This document shows positions 16,676-27,500 of a stretch of 64,000 nt of DNA, in pieces. Source of the DNA: CAZROT01 sp964601895 (GTDB lineage: Bacteria > Pseudomonadota > Gammaproteobacteria > Enterobacterales > Enterobacteriaceae); contig CAZROT010000003.1 of the NCBI GenBank assembly GCA_964601895.1, positions 124,001 to 188,000 of the forward strand, read 5' to 3'. Positions within the stretch are counted from its first letter, which is position 1. The number at the start of each line of letters is the position of its first letter. The notes beneath the pieces were generated by a model, which was given only the letters and a program-made list of their open reading frames with translations, did not search any database and was not told the DNA's origin. Made by a program: the position numbers and the translations under genes.

Positions 16676-19594
16676 ATGGAAAAGACATTCACTGACGCTT
16701 CTCAGACACCCGAACTCGATAAAAGTTACGATCCACAGAAAATCGAACAACCGCTTTATACCTGGTGGGAAAAACAGGGGTACTTTAAACCTCACGGTGA
16801 CACCAGCAGAGAAAGTTTCTGTATCATGCTGCCACCACCCAATGTCACCGGTAGTCTGCACATGGGCCACGCCTTTCAGCAAACTATTATGGATATCATG
16901 ATACGTTACCAGCGTATGCAGGGAAAAAATACGCACTGGCAGGTCGGTACCGATCATGCCGGTATTGCCACACAGATGCTGGTAGAGCGCAAAGTCGCTG
17001 CGAAAGAAGGAAAAACGCGCCAGGATTATGGCCGTGATGCCTTTGTCGACAAAATATGGCAGTGGAAGGCACAGTCAGGTCATCGCATCACTGACCAGAT
17101 GCGCCGCCTCGGTAACTCTGCAGACTGGGAACATGAGCGCTTTACGCTGGATGACGGTCTGTCTGAAGCCGTAACAGAAGTGTTTGTGCGTCTGTATCAG
17201 GAAAAGCTTATCTATCGTAGTAAGCGCCTGGTGAACTGGGATCCCACGTTGCGTACGGCTATTTCTGATCTGGAAGTGGAAAATCGTGAATCCATGGGCT
17301 CCATGTGGTATCTGCGTTATCCCCTCGCTGATGGCGTCAAAACTACCCAGGGAGAAAGTTATCTCACCGTTGCTACCACAAGGCCCGAAACCATACTGGG
17401 TGACAGTGCTGTCGCCGTCAATCCCCATGATCCCCGTTACGCTGCGCTGATTGGTAAATTCGTTCTGCTGCCACTCACCGGGCGGCGTATTCCCATTCTG
17501 GGCGATGCACATGCGGATATGGAGAAAGGCACCGGTTGCGTTAAAATAACACCGGCACATGACTTTAACGACTATGCCGTGGGTAAACGTTATCATTTAC
17601 CCATGATCAACATCCTGACTCCCGATGGCCATATTCGCGATGAAGCCGAGGTATTCACTGACAGTACCACAGACAGCAGTACTGACAGCATCAGCATCCC
17701 GGCAGCATTTCGTGGCCTTGAGCGCTTTGCGGCGCGCAAGGCAGTTATCAAAGCACTTGAAGAGCTTGGCCTGCTGGCAGAAATAAAAGCACACGCCCTG
17801 ACCCTGCCTTACGGTGATCGTAGCGGTGTGATTATTGAACCCATGCTGACCTCCCAGTGGTATGTGCGCACCACGCCGCTGGCAACACGCGCAATTGACG
17901 CGGTTGAACAGGGAGAAATTCAGTTTGTGCCAAAGCAGTACGAAAATATGTTCTATGCCTGGATGCGTGACATTCAGGACTGGTGTATCTCACGCCAGCT
18001 ATGGTGGGGCCATCGCATCCCTGCATGGTTTGATGACGAGGACCGCGTTTATGTGGGCCGTAGCGAAGACGCTGTGCGCAAGGATAATGGCCTGAGCGCT
18101 GAAGTCAATCTGCGCCAGGACGAAGACGTACTGGACACCTGGTTTTCCTCGGCACTCTGGACTTTTTCCACACTGGGCTGGCCGGAGCAGACCGCGGCAC
18201 TGAAAACCTTTCATCCCACCAGCGTGCTGACCAGCGGTTTCGATATTATCTTTTTCTGGATTGCCCGCATGATGATGCTCACCCTGCATTTCATTAAGGA
18301 TGAACAGGGCAAACCGCAGGTACCGTTTAAAACCGTTTATATTACTGGCCTGATTCGCGATGAAGAAGGACAGAAAATGTCCAAATCGAAAGGCAATGTG
18401 CTGGATCCACTGGACATGATTGACGGTATTGCTCTCGCGGCACTGCTGGAAAAACGCACCAGTAATATGATGCAGCCTCAGCTGGCAGAAAAAATCAGCA
18501 AACGCACGCAAAAACAGTTTCCTGAAGGTATCAAACCTCAGGGTACTGATGCACTGCGTTTCACACTCGCCGCCCTTGCGTCTACCGGTCGTGACATTAA
18601 CTGGGACATGAAACGTCTGGAAGGTTACCATCATTTTTGTAATAAGCTGTGGAATGCCAGTCGTTTTGTCCTGATGCATACTGAACAGCAGGATTGCGGA
18701 CAACAGGGAGGCGAAAAAATACTGTCGCTGGCAGACCACTGGATCCTGGCGGAATTTAACCAGACCGTGCAAAGTTACCGCGACGCCATTGACAGCTATC
18801 GCTTTGATATGGCCGCCAGCATTTTGTATGAATTCACCTGGAATCAGTTCTGTGACTGGTATCTCGAGATGGCCAAGATAACGCTGAATAGCGGCAGTTC
18901 ACCGGCTCAGTTACGCGGCACCCGTCATACGTTAATTCAGACTCTGGAAGCACTGCTACGTCTGGCACATCCCATCATTCCTTTCATTACAGAAACACTC
19001 TGGCAGAGAGTCAGGCTGTTAAAAGAAAGCAGCAAAGAGGGAAACAAAGACAGCATGATGAGTATTATGGTGCAACCATTTCCCGAGTTTGCTGCCAGTC
19101 TGGTTAATGTACAGGCTATGGAGGATATTCACTGGATAAGGCAGGTTGTGGTGGCAGTACGTAATATACGTGCAGAAATGAATATTCCTCCCACCAGGCA
19201 GCTGGACATGCTAGTGCGTGGTGCCAGCAGTGAGGCAAGGCGTCGACTGGCAGCAAACACGGTGACGCTACAGACACTGGGGCGTCTCAGTTCAATCACT
19301 CTGCTCGCCAGTGAAGATAAAACACCGGTGTGTGTCACGCGGTTACTGGATGATGCCGAAGTCCTTATCCCCATGGCAGGATTACTGGATAAAGCCAGTG
19401 AACTGGACAGGCTGGCGCGGGAAATCACCCGAATTGACGCTGAAAGCAGCCGTATTGAAACTAAGCTCAATAATCAGGATTTCGTCACCCAGGCACCCGC
19501 CGCTGTGGTCGAAAAAGAACGTGCAAGATTAACTATCTGCATAGAAGCACGACAGAAACTCATCGACCAGCAGGCGCGTATCGCCGCATTATAA
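16676..19594 (+). CDS. valS: Valyl-tRNA synthetase
   Basis: ValS is a class I synthetase charging tRNA-Val. The 972-residue protein has the HIGH-type motif HMGH at 62-65 in PPPNVTGSLHMGHAF, the editing CP1 domain, KMSKSKGNVLDPLD, the anticodon-binding domain and a C-terminal coiled-coil arm (SELDRLAREITRIDAESSRIETKL). It begins 8 bp after holC. No lesion is seen. Confidence 0.98.
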   Translation: MEKTFTDASQTPELDKSYDPQKIEQPLYTWWEKQGYFKPHGDTSRESFCIMLPPPNVTGSLHMGHAFQQTIMDIMIRYQRMQGKNTHWQVGTDHAGIATQMLVERKVAAKEGKTRQDYGRDAFVDKIWQWKAQSGHRITDQMRRLGNSADWEHERFTLDDGLSEAVTEVFVRLYQEKLIYRSKRLVNWDPTLRTAISDLEVENRESMGSMWYLRYPLADGVKTTQGESYLTVATTRPETILGDSAVAVNPHDPRYAALIGKFVLLPLTGRRIPILGDAHADMEKGTGCVKITPAHDFNDYAVGKRYHLPMINILTPDGHIRDEAEVFTDSTTDSSTDSISIPAAFRGLERFAARKAVIKALEELGLLAEIKAHALTLPYGDRSGVIIEPMLTSQWYVRTTPLATRAIDAVEQGEIQFVPKQYENMFYAWMRDIQDWCISRQLWWGHRIPAWFDDEDRVYVGRSEDAVRKDNGLSAEVNLRQDEDVLDTWFSSALWTFSTLGWPEQTAALKTFHPTSVLTSGFDIIFFWIARMMMLTLHFIKDEQGKPQVPFKTVYITGLIRDEEGQKMSKSKGNVLDPLDMIDGIALAALLEKRTSNMMQPQLAEKISKRTQKQFPEGIKPQGTDALRFTLAALASTGRDINWDMKRLEGYHHFCNKLWNASRFVLMHTEQQDCGQQGGEKILSLADHWILAEFNQTVQSYRDAIDSYRFDMAASILYEFTWNQFCDWYLEMAKITLNSGSSPAQLRGTRHTLIQTLEALLRLAHPIIPFITETLWQRVRLLKESSKEGNKDSMMSIMVQPFPEFAASLVNVQAMEDIHWIRQVVVAVRNIRAEMNIPPTRQLDMLVRGASSEARRRLAANTVTLQTLGRLSSITLLASEDKTPVCVTRLLDDAEVLIPMAGLLDKASELDRLAREITRIDAESSRIETKLNNQDFVTQAPAAVVEKERARLTICIEARQKLIDQQARIAAL

Positions 19595-19749
19595 CAGCGC
19601 TATTTTTACTGCGACTCTGTGGCCCTTTCGTGCACGCACTGTCTTTCTACAGTGGATTTCGCAAGCGGCCTGGTGTTGCTTTTTTGCGGTTACCCAATGT
19701 GCAAAGGTCATGGCATCAACAGAGGCTCTGATGTGCCATGACCCCCGCG

Positions 19750-20388
19750 TTATCTTGCCCTGTTTTTATCGGGCAGCCTTGCCAGTTCTCTATCATGTTG
19801 ACCACAGAGGAGAAGCAGCGCCAGTATAGCCCCTGTCAGGCACATAAACATGTCCCACTGCGTATCCCAGATATCACCCTGAGTGCCAAGAAACGCCTCC
19901 GCTGCCTCGCCACTCATCTGTGCTGTTAACCATTCAAGCAATTCATAGCATGCGCTGAAGGAAAGGCAGAGTGAGAGCACAAAGAGTATCAGCCAGCCAC
20001 CATGATGGTGCCTGATAACAGTATTGCGTATGAGAATTTCGCGCGCGAGAATGGCAGGTTCAAAGCCCTGCATGAAATGGCCAAGGCGATCATAATGGTT
20101 ACGCTGCAGGTCAAACCAGTCCTGTACCCAGAAACCTGCAGGAACTTCGGCATAGGTATAATGGCCACCGATAATGAGGATAATCGCATGCAGGAAAATC
20201 AGGCGGCAGAGCAAAGGTGTCAGCGGAAAGTGGCGTTCTGACCACAGTAGCAGGGGGGCAGCAATGAAAACAGGTAATGTTTCCAGAAACCAGGTAAACC
20301 AGTCATACGGCTGTATGGCTGAGAGTAACAACAACAGAATGGTAAGGCTGGCCAGCACGACTGGTTCACGCCGTTGTATTGCCGTCAT
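19750..20388 (-). CDS. yjdF: YjdF-like DUF2238 inner-membrane protein
   Basis: This membrane protein of about 212 residues has several hydrophobic helices and the DUF2238 features HYDRLGHFMQGFEPAILARE, CYELLEWLTA and GDIWDTQWDMFM. Its function is unknown. The start is placed at ATG 20388 because a longer frame upstream enters the ERIC element and would be translated from repeat DNA. It converges with valS. Confidence 0.85.
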   Translation of the reverse strand: MTAIQRREPVVLASLTILLLLLSAIQPYDWFTWFLETLPVFIAAPLLLWSERHFPLTPLLCRLIFLHAIILIIGGHYTYAEVPAGFWVQDWFDLQRNHYDRLGHFMQGFEPAILAREILIRNTVIRHHHGGWLILFVLSLCLSFSACYELLEWLTAQMSGEAAEAFLGTQGDIWDTQWDMFMCLTGAILALLLLCGQHDRELARLPDKNRAR

Positions 20389-20484
20389 GACACCGGTTTC
20401 CCTGTAGTGGGTTTTGTAAAAGGTCTGATAAAAACGGCCAATGAATATTGACCGATTTGCCTGTGAATCACAGAGGATGGATTT

Positions 20485-20612
20485 TATACCTTTCGTCTTC
20501 CAGGTTGCAGCTGTGTTGACCGCGAACACTCACACCAGGCACAGAGTTTGCCTGGGCTCATGGGGATGGGTGCTTTTGCCGCCCTGCTGCAACCTGGAAT
20601 ACTTTGGGTATA
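20485..20612 (+). repeat. ERIC-type intergenic repeat, copy 2
   Basis: This 128-bp element starts TATACCTTTCGTCTTCC and ends ACTTTGGGTATA, with the ERIC-like core and the CTCATGGGGAT block. It is more diverged than copies 1, 3 and 4. It lies in the minus-strand spacer between the peroxiredoxin gene and yjdF, ending 12 bp from the peroxiredoxin stop codon. Confidence 0.83.
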
Positions 20613-20623
20613 CCGTGCTGCTG

Positions 20624-21226
20624 TTACAGCCTGGATGCATGTTCAGACAGATAGCTGGCGACGCCCTCTGGTGAGGCCTGCATGCCTTCTTTACCTTTTT
20701 CCCACTGAGCCGGGCAGACTTCGCCATGCTGTTCATGGAATTGCAATGCATCAACCATGCGGATCATTTCATCAATATTACGCCCCAGTGGCAGATCATT
20801 GACGACCTGATGGCGCACAACACCCTTGCTGTCAATCAAAAAAGAGCCACGTAACGCCACACCCGCTTCTGGGTGTTCAATACCGTAGGCTTTCTGGATT
20901 TCATGTCGCACATCGGCAACCATGGCATATTTCACTTCACCGATACCGCCTTTTTCCACCGGAGTTTTACGCCAGGCGTTATGGACAAAGGCAGAATCCA
21001 CAGAAACACCCACGACAATGGCACCACGCTTATGGAATTCTTCATAACGACGGTCGAAGGCAATCAATTCAGAAGGGCAGACAAAGGTAAAGTCCATGGG
21101 CCAGAAAAACAGTACCGCTGTTTTACCCTGAATCTGTTTTTTAAAGTTGAAATTCTCAACGATCTCACCGTTACCCAGTACAGCAGCGGCGGTAAAATCA
21201 GGGGCTTGATGAGTGACCAGAACCAT
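20624..21226 (-). CDS. Typical 2-Cys peroxiredoxin (AhpC/TSA family)
   Basis: This enzyme reduces hydrogen peroxide and organic or peroxynitrite peroxides through a cysteine pair. The 200-residue protein has the peroxidatic Cys50 in MDFTFVCPSE and the resolving Cys171 in GEVCPAQW. It also has the GGIGEVKYAM loop and a C-terminal extension with YL, features of the Prx1/AhpC subfamily. It is closer to Tsa-type proteins than to E. coli AhpC, and no ahpF is next to it. It lies upstream of yjdF on the same strand, separated by an ERIC element. Confidence 0.93.
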   Translation of the reverse strand: MVLVTHQAPDFTAAAVLGNGEIVENFNFKKQIQGKTAVLFFWPMDFTFVCPSELIAFDRRYEEFHKRGAIVVGVSVDSAFVHNAWRKTPVEKGGIGEVKYAMVADVRHEIQKAYGIEHPEAGVALRGSFLIDSKGVVRHQVVNDLPLGRNIDEMIRMVDALQFHEQHGEVCPAQWEKGKEGMQASPEGVASYLSEHASRL

Positions 21227-21488
21227 ACTATGTTTACTCCTGTAGTTTATGTTAACAGTCTTGATGATAAAGGGAGGCAGGACATCGCCTGCAACAGGCT
21301 CCTAATCTGCCCCATCCCGCCAGGGTTGTCAAAAGCCGTTTTATTCGAACAGGTTAAATCGCACAATATCATTATTACTGCACTGCTGGCATGATAACCA
21401 GCGAATTTTTAACGATATTTTAATGTCCCGTACCCTATTCAACCACCCTGTTTTGCAGACGATAGTTTCTCTGTCCTGAATGCACTAA

Positions 21489-21522
21489 AAAACCCCTCCC
21501 GGGAACACCGCAAGGGGTTTAT
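21489..21522 (-). terminator. Rho-independent terminator of the toxin gene
   Basis: On the minus strand AACCCCTTGCGG...GGGAGGGGTT forms a hairpin followed by TTTTTT, about 20 bp after the toxin stop codon. This shows that the toxin transcript ends before the peroxiredoxin gene. Confidence 0.85.
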
Positions 21523-21540
21523 CAAAGCCCGTTGCCGCAA

Positions 21541-24500
21541 TCAGATAATTCGTGTATCGGCCCCGGCCACTGTGCGCCAGAATGAAGTATTTTGTGCCCC
21601 GTCAGCAAAGGCTGGCCGCACCGACCCCGCACTTTGTGAGTCAAAAGCGGCTATGGACTCCGCAAGCGCAGCAATCGCCTCGCCTTCCAGCGCGTACTGG
21701 TAGCCGCTGGCGCGCGACCGGACCAGAATGCGCTCGATGCTGCGGTTGCCCGCCACCGTAAATTGATCGGCTACCGTGACCTGCGTCTTCAGGCTGTCTG
21801 AAGTTCCTTTAGTCTCGCGTACGCTGATTGCCAGATCCTGCTGACTGCTGCCAGTGCGTTTCACAAACACCTTATCTGAGTTATCCAGTGTCAGTACCAG
21901 CGTGTCCTGCCCGCCGGTATCTTCGATTCGGTAGCGCCTGCCATCTGCCGGCAGCAGGTAACGATCGTTTGCCTCAGTTCCCGTCCAGAGTCGCGATTCA
22001 GGCGGCGCCAGCCAGGTAGCAACAATATTGGATCCTTCTCCCTGCGCAACATCCTCCCCCTGGCGCTGGCTGTACAGCCTCATTTGCGGGCCCTGTTCAC
22101 CTCTGATTCTCTCCAGCACCCGGATTTCACCGCTGATATCCTGCAGCCAACCCAGAGCGCCGAAAGTTTCGGTGGCTTTCACCAGAATGGTCGCCTGCTT
22201 TTGCGGCTCTGGCCAGTAGCTGAGCAGCAGATCTTTTCCGCTGTATTCGAGATTCATTTGCTCAAACTTCCAGGGAAGTCGGAATAAAAAGGGCGGAGTG
22301 ACTTCATCACCGCTGCTGATTTCGACCCGACGCACCGGTGCGTCACCAACGAGGAAAGTCAAACCCTGCGTTGAATCACTTTCCCTGAGCGCCTGGCGCA
22401 CAAGGCCGACATCTATTGCGGTATTGATCCAGCGCCCTTGCTGTTTCTGGCCTGTCAGCACCCGGCGGATCCCTTTTGTCAAATCGCCTGGGGCCTTCAG
22501 GCTGAGCACTGCTTCAGAACCCACCTTAATCAGCAGCGTTCCGTCGGCACCAGAAGCCCATCGCAGGGTGGTGGGATCGACGTCCTTTAAAAGCAGCAGG
22601 CTGTCTTCGCCTTCATCCAGGAAAATGTCGTCTCCATCCCCTTTGCGCCACATAAAATGATTTTTACCTGTGCGACCATCAAGCCAGTCATTTCCTTTTT
22701 CCCCGGAAATAAAGTCATCCCCCACACCGCCTGTGATGAAATCAGTGTGATTGCCACCCCAAAGGCTATTTTCACCTGCTTCAACCCTGATTAAATTGCG
22801 TGCATTCGAGGCGCCACGCACTCTGTTGTTCTGACCACTTTTATCGACAAGCTGGATATCACCAGCCTGCATGCTGGTATTCAACTGCAGTGGCCCGGTC
22901 GCCGCATACAGCTCGAACAGTCCAGTGTGGTCGGCCGGAAGCCTGAAGCGCCCGTCTGCCTGCTTTTCCAGTGCACTGCTGGCCAGGTAAGCCTGTCGCT
23001 TTGCAACATCGGCCACCAGGAAGGCTCGGGTATCCTGCGCCCCTGTGAAGGCAATACTGATTGCTCCATCAGGCGGCGTTAATAACCTCAGTACCAGCCG
23101 GCGCTTTGCCTGGGTGGCGGGGTCAGTCTGGCTTAAAATAAGCGCCCCTGACTGGTCCCAGTCAAGTTTCCAGTCCATGCTGTCAAGAGCTTCCTGCCAG
23201 AAGAAAACGTCATTTTGCACAGACCCGGCTCTTTCGATGCCTGTCTCAGCAGGGGATTGAGATGCAGTCGCGTCTGGCAGGGCTGCCACAGGCTCAATAT
23301 CATAATGTGCTGAGCCGTTTCCGGTAACGGTCACCCGATCACCCGCCCCCAGACTTTTGATAACGGCTTGAGTCTCTGGCGATGTACCGATTTCGAGGAT
23401 GTCGGGCAGCGCGCGCCAGCACGAATAGATTTCAGCCTGGCTGTCAGTCATGAATGTCACCGGCACTTCGAGAATACGGGTTTCTTCGACGGGGGCATCC
23501 TCTCCCGTTTTTACCTCGATTTTGCTGCTCAGCTTCCTGACTGTTTTGCCTTTTAGAGTGAGAGTGCCGGTCTCTTTCAGGGAGGCACTGGTGATAGTTT
23601 TTCCATAGGGCTGACTGCGCTGAGCGCGTAATACCGGCTCTTCCCAGCTACCCTGAGCCGTTTTATGCAGGCTGTCAGGCAGGCTGAGCATAAAGTGCCC
23701 AAAATTGACCTGCCAGTAGTGCGTGCGTACCAGTGATTGCCCGTCCTGCGCAAGCTGATAGAGGCCACAGAAGCGGGTCGATTTCGTTGAAGGCGCTTTG
23801 GGTACCTCTTGCGGGGCCGCCCCGTCGGCACCGTCTTTTACAGGCGGCGAGGGCTGTTCAACGACCGTGTCCAGCACCAGGCTCCATTGGCCGTTTTGCT
23901 CTTCTTCCAGCCGGCAGGCGATGAGCCGCTGGATTGGCGCACGGGTCTGGAAGATGACAATACTGCTGGCTTCCACCTGCGCATCATTGTCGCCTGGCGT
24001 GGCCACAATGCCCTGCTCTTGCAGCACGACGCTCAGGCCTGCCGCTTCATCCAATTCCTGTTGAACGAGGTAACTATCGAAACCACCCAGGCCACGGGCA
24101 CTGCCGTTTCTTAAAGAGAACTGATTTGCTTCATTGTTGCCCGTAAGAGAAACCCTGGTACTGGACTGGATGGCGAGGTGGCCAATATTTTTGCCCAGAA
24201 GAAGTGTCTGCCCTGCACCCTGAAGACCCGCTGCGCCCGGTGTCCATACCTCATCGCCTTCTGCCTGCTGGCGGTCTCTTTGGGCCAGCCTGGCCTGCCA
24301 GGTGGCTTCGCCGGCTTCCTCAGATGCAATAGTGAGGATGAGACGGTCTTTGGCTGTTTCCCCACCCAGGATGTCACCTTTCAATCGCACGCTTTCCAGC
24401 AGGAAATGATTCTGTGCACGCTTTCCGCCTCGTAGAGAGATTTCGGCTGGCGCCTGACCACGCAGGCTGATCCAGTTTTCAGCGTCGTCGCGTCCTGTTA

Positions 24501-27500
24501 TCCAGATCTGTCGATCGGGTTGCTGCGTAACCGTGTTGACGGCTATGGAAACCGTCCCGGGGGACGGCTGAGTATCACGCCCCTGGGCTACGACTCTAGG
24601 CGGCAAAGGCGCTTGTGTAGAGTTTGCATCGATTTCAATCTTCGCTTCACCGGCAGGATATTCCCAGCGGGTAAAAAACTTGGGATCCTCCACGTCCCAG
24701 TACAAACCGTAGTACTCAAGATCTGACTGGGTTGCGGAGTATCGATTAAACATGGACTTAAAGTTATACCCCACACGATCGATAAACGACCAGTCCAGCG
24801 TGGCAGCATCGGCATCAAAGGGACCGGAAAGAGGCGTTTTCCCCTGGCCAGCGGGTAAAGACAGGCGTTTGAGGCCCAGTTCAGGGTGCTCTGCCTGCCA
24901 GATGTTGAACAGGGTGTTTAATTTTTCACGACGCCTGGGATCGCGCGCCCCGAATTGAAATTTAACCTGTTCAAATTGAACATCGACTTCCTCCTCTATC
25001 AGATCCTGAACCGATTTTTTGCTGGCCGCGGTAATGCCTTTTTCTTTCAGGAAAGCCATCATGGCCAGGAAATTGAATTCCCAGATCTCCATGACTTGCC
25101 CGCTCAAGCCGCGAAAGACTGACCAGTGGCAGCGTAATTCCGGCAGGGCGGATTCGTTCCATGTCCAGTCAGCAGGCAGTGCCTTTGCATGCGTATCACG
25201 GTATTTCTCAGCCAGAGGCAGATGTTTTTCAGCAAATTTTAGCTGACTGGCCAGCCAGGTGCGGATGTCCACACGCCAGTCCGGATGACCGGTGACATTG
25301 GAGAGCCAGGTGCGCACTTCTTCTGCAGCACTCAGGTTAATGACCTTGCTGGCACGCTGCAGCTGTTCCCGCGTAGCAAGGCTTCCCATCACCAGCCTTT
25401 CTATCCCTTCCATGGCGAAAAACACCGGAAGCAGCCAGGGTACTTCAATACCCAGCAACCCGGCCACTTCGCCTGCTATCATCAATCCCGTACTGGCTGT
25501 ATCAAATCCGATTCTGGTCGCCAGCTGTTCGCGCTCGACGGGATCGGTGGCGCTGGATAAAGCTGACGCACTCATGCCGATGTCGATAGCAGACAGCAGA
25601 ATGAACCCTCTACCGGCCCAGTGAGAGAGCCCTCCCAAGCCTTTCATCAGGGTATTCACTGCACCACGCACACCCTGTTGTAACAGACCACGCAGCACAG
25701 ACATCTCCTGCAGGGACACCCCTCCTTGCAGGATCCCGTTTCTGACCAGCCAGCGGGAAGAAAAATTCATCCAGGCGCTGGCAGCTTCTGCCATCTCCGA
25801 TCTGCCTGCCAGCTTCAATCCGCCTGTTAATCCCAGAGTAATCAGCACAGGGCCCAGAGAGGCTGCGGTGAGGCTGATGCGCATCAGTTTCAATATCTCT
25901 TCTGTGGTCAGTGGACCTGACTTTCTGTTTGAGAGCACGGTAATATCTGACAACATGCCAAACAGCATCATGGCTTGCATTTTGACATTGAGAACAGAGT
26001 TGCAGGCACGCAGCCCTTCCCCAAGGCTTTTGCCGGAGCGGGTTTTGCGAAAGTTTTCTCCTGCTGCCCGGAAGGGGCCTTTTAGTAAACGCTCCATCTT
26101 GTCAAGTTTTTCATTAGCCAGGCGAATCGGGCCAACATCATCTGTCTCAGTGGCTATCACGTTGTTGAGGTCGTATAGCCAGATTTCAAATTGCTCCTGA
26201 TTCAGCGTCCATTCTTTGTAAGTGGCAGGGTCGGTGCTGGCCTCAATGGGAACACCCTGATAGCGAAAGCCCATGTCGAAGAGCTCAGTCCAAGCGAGCG
26301 TTTCTTCACCTGCCTGAAACGACAGGCGCCGGCGCAGGCGTTCACGCTCGGATTCAAACAGCCTGACCTGGTTTAAGAAGGACTGAGCTGCCTGTGTCAA
26401 TGGGCGCTGGCTATCCAGGCGGCTGAGCTGGAACTGAAAATCTTCACGTTCGGCCGGTGCGACAGCAACACCTGAAGTGTCAAACGAGGTTGTCCCTGTC
26501 TGGGTTAAGTCAGTCTGTACCAGACTCTGGAGCAGGCGCTGCATGCGTGCGACAAGTGCGACGGGAGATTCATTATCAGCATGAGTGAGCGTCAGGATAG
26601 CGCCCCTCTCAGGATCGTAGAATCGGTAACCCCCGGCCTGTTTTTCAACAAACAAGACCCGGGAACCGCAAGCCAGGCGATAATAGCCAGTGTCGGCATT
26701 CAGTAATTCGTCCTGTATGTTCAACCCATCGACGGGCGTCCAGTGCAAAGCAGCGGGAAGCTCGTTGAGCTGTTGCTGAAAGCTGTGCGCATCGCTGCGT
26801 TCCCGACGGGAAGCCATGCCATATTGAGCACGCAGGCGAATATCCGCGTCCAGCTGAACGGCGTTGAGATAAGGGGCCTCTTCTCCCGTGCCAGGGAAGA
26901 CGTGATTTAACAACACCCAGGCATTGCCCTGTGCCTCGCAGGAAGGTGGAAGCGATGCAAGGCGTGCCAGTGCCTCAGACAGCGCGCGCTGCGCGGGGCG
27001 GTCGGTGGCCAGTGCCACTGCCACAGTGCGCGGGTCGCCATTCGATTGGACGAAGTCTGCCAGCGCGGCCAGTCCTGCGGCGTCGTCTTGCAGTACCGTA
27101 ATTACCGTTTCAGGCTGTTGCAATTTACCCAGCGTATTTACTCTTGCAGTCACCTCGTCTACCACAGCGAAAATAATCTTCTCCCGGTGACTATCTTCAA
27201 TACCCGTCACCGCGTTGTGGCAGAGCACCATATCTACCAGAGACGCAAGCTCGCCTGAACCTGCAGCTAAGAAAAAGTTTTTGATGAGATCCAGAACCTC
27301 TTTTTGCCCTGCTCTGGTGGCCGGTGATTGCTGATGCCGTTTGTAGATAGTAGTTAATGCCTGCTGCAGTTCATTTAGCCGGTTCAGTGCCTGTCCCTGC
27401 TCCGGACTGCCTGCCCGACCGCCCACATTATTGTGCACATGCCATTCTTGAGTGTCGCTATAAAAAATAACCGGTAATCTGAATGCGACAGGACGGTTGC

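Noticed and set aside
17075..18772. Long minus-strand reading frames (173 and 257 codons) inside valS
   Set aside because: They are antisense to a well-conserved gene, show no family motif or ribosome binding site, and follow valS codon periodicity.
20389..20529. Longer N-terminus for the yjdF-like protein
   Set aside because: The extra residues are encoded by the ERIC element and are absent from the DUF2238 family start.
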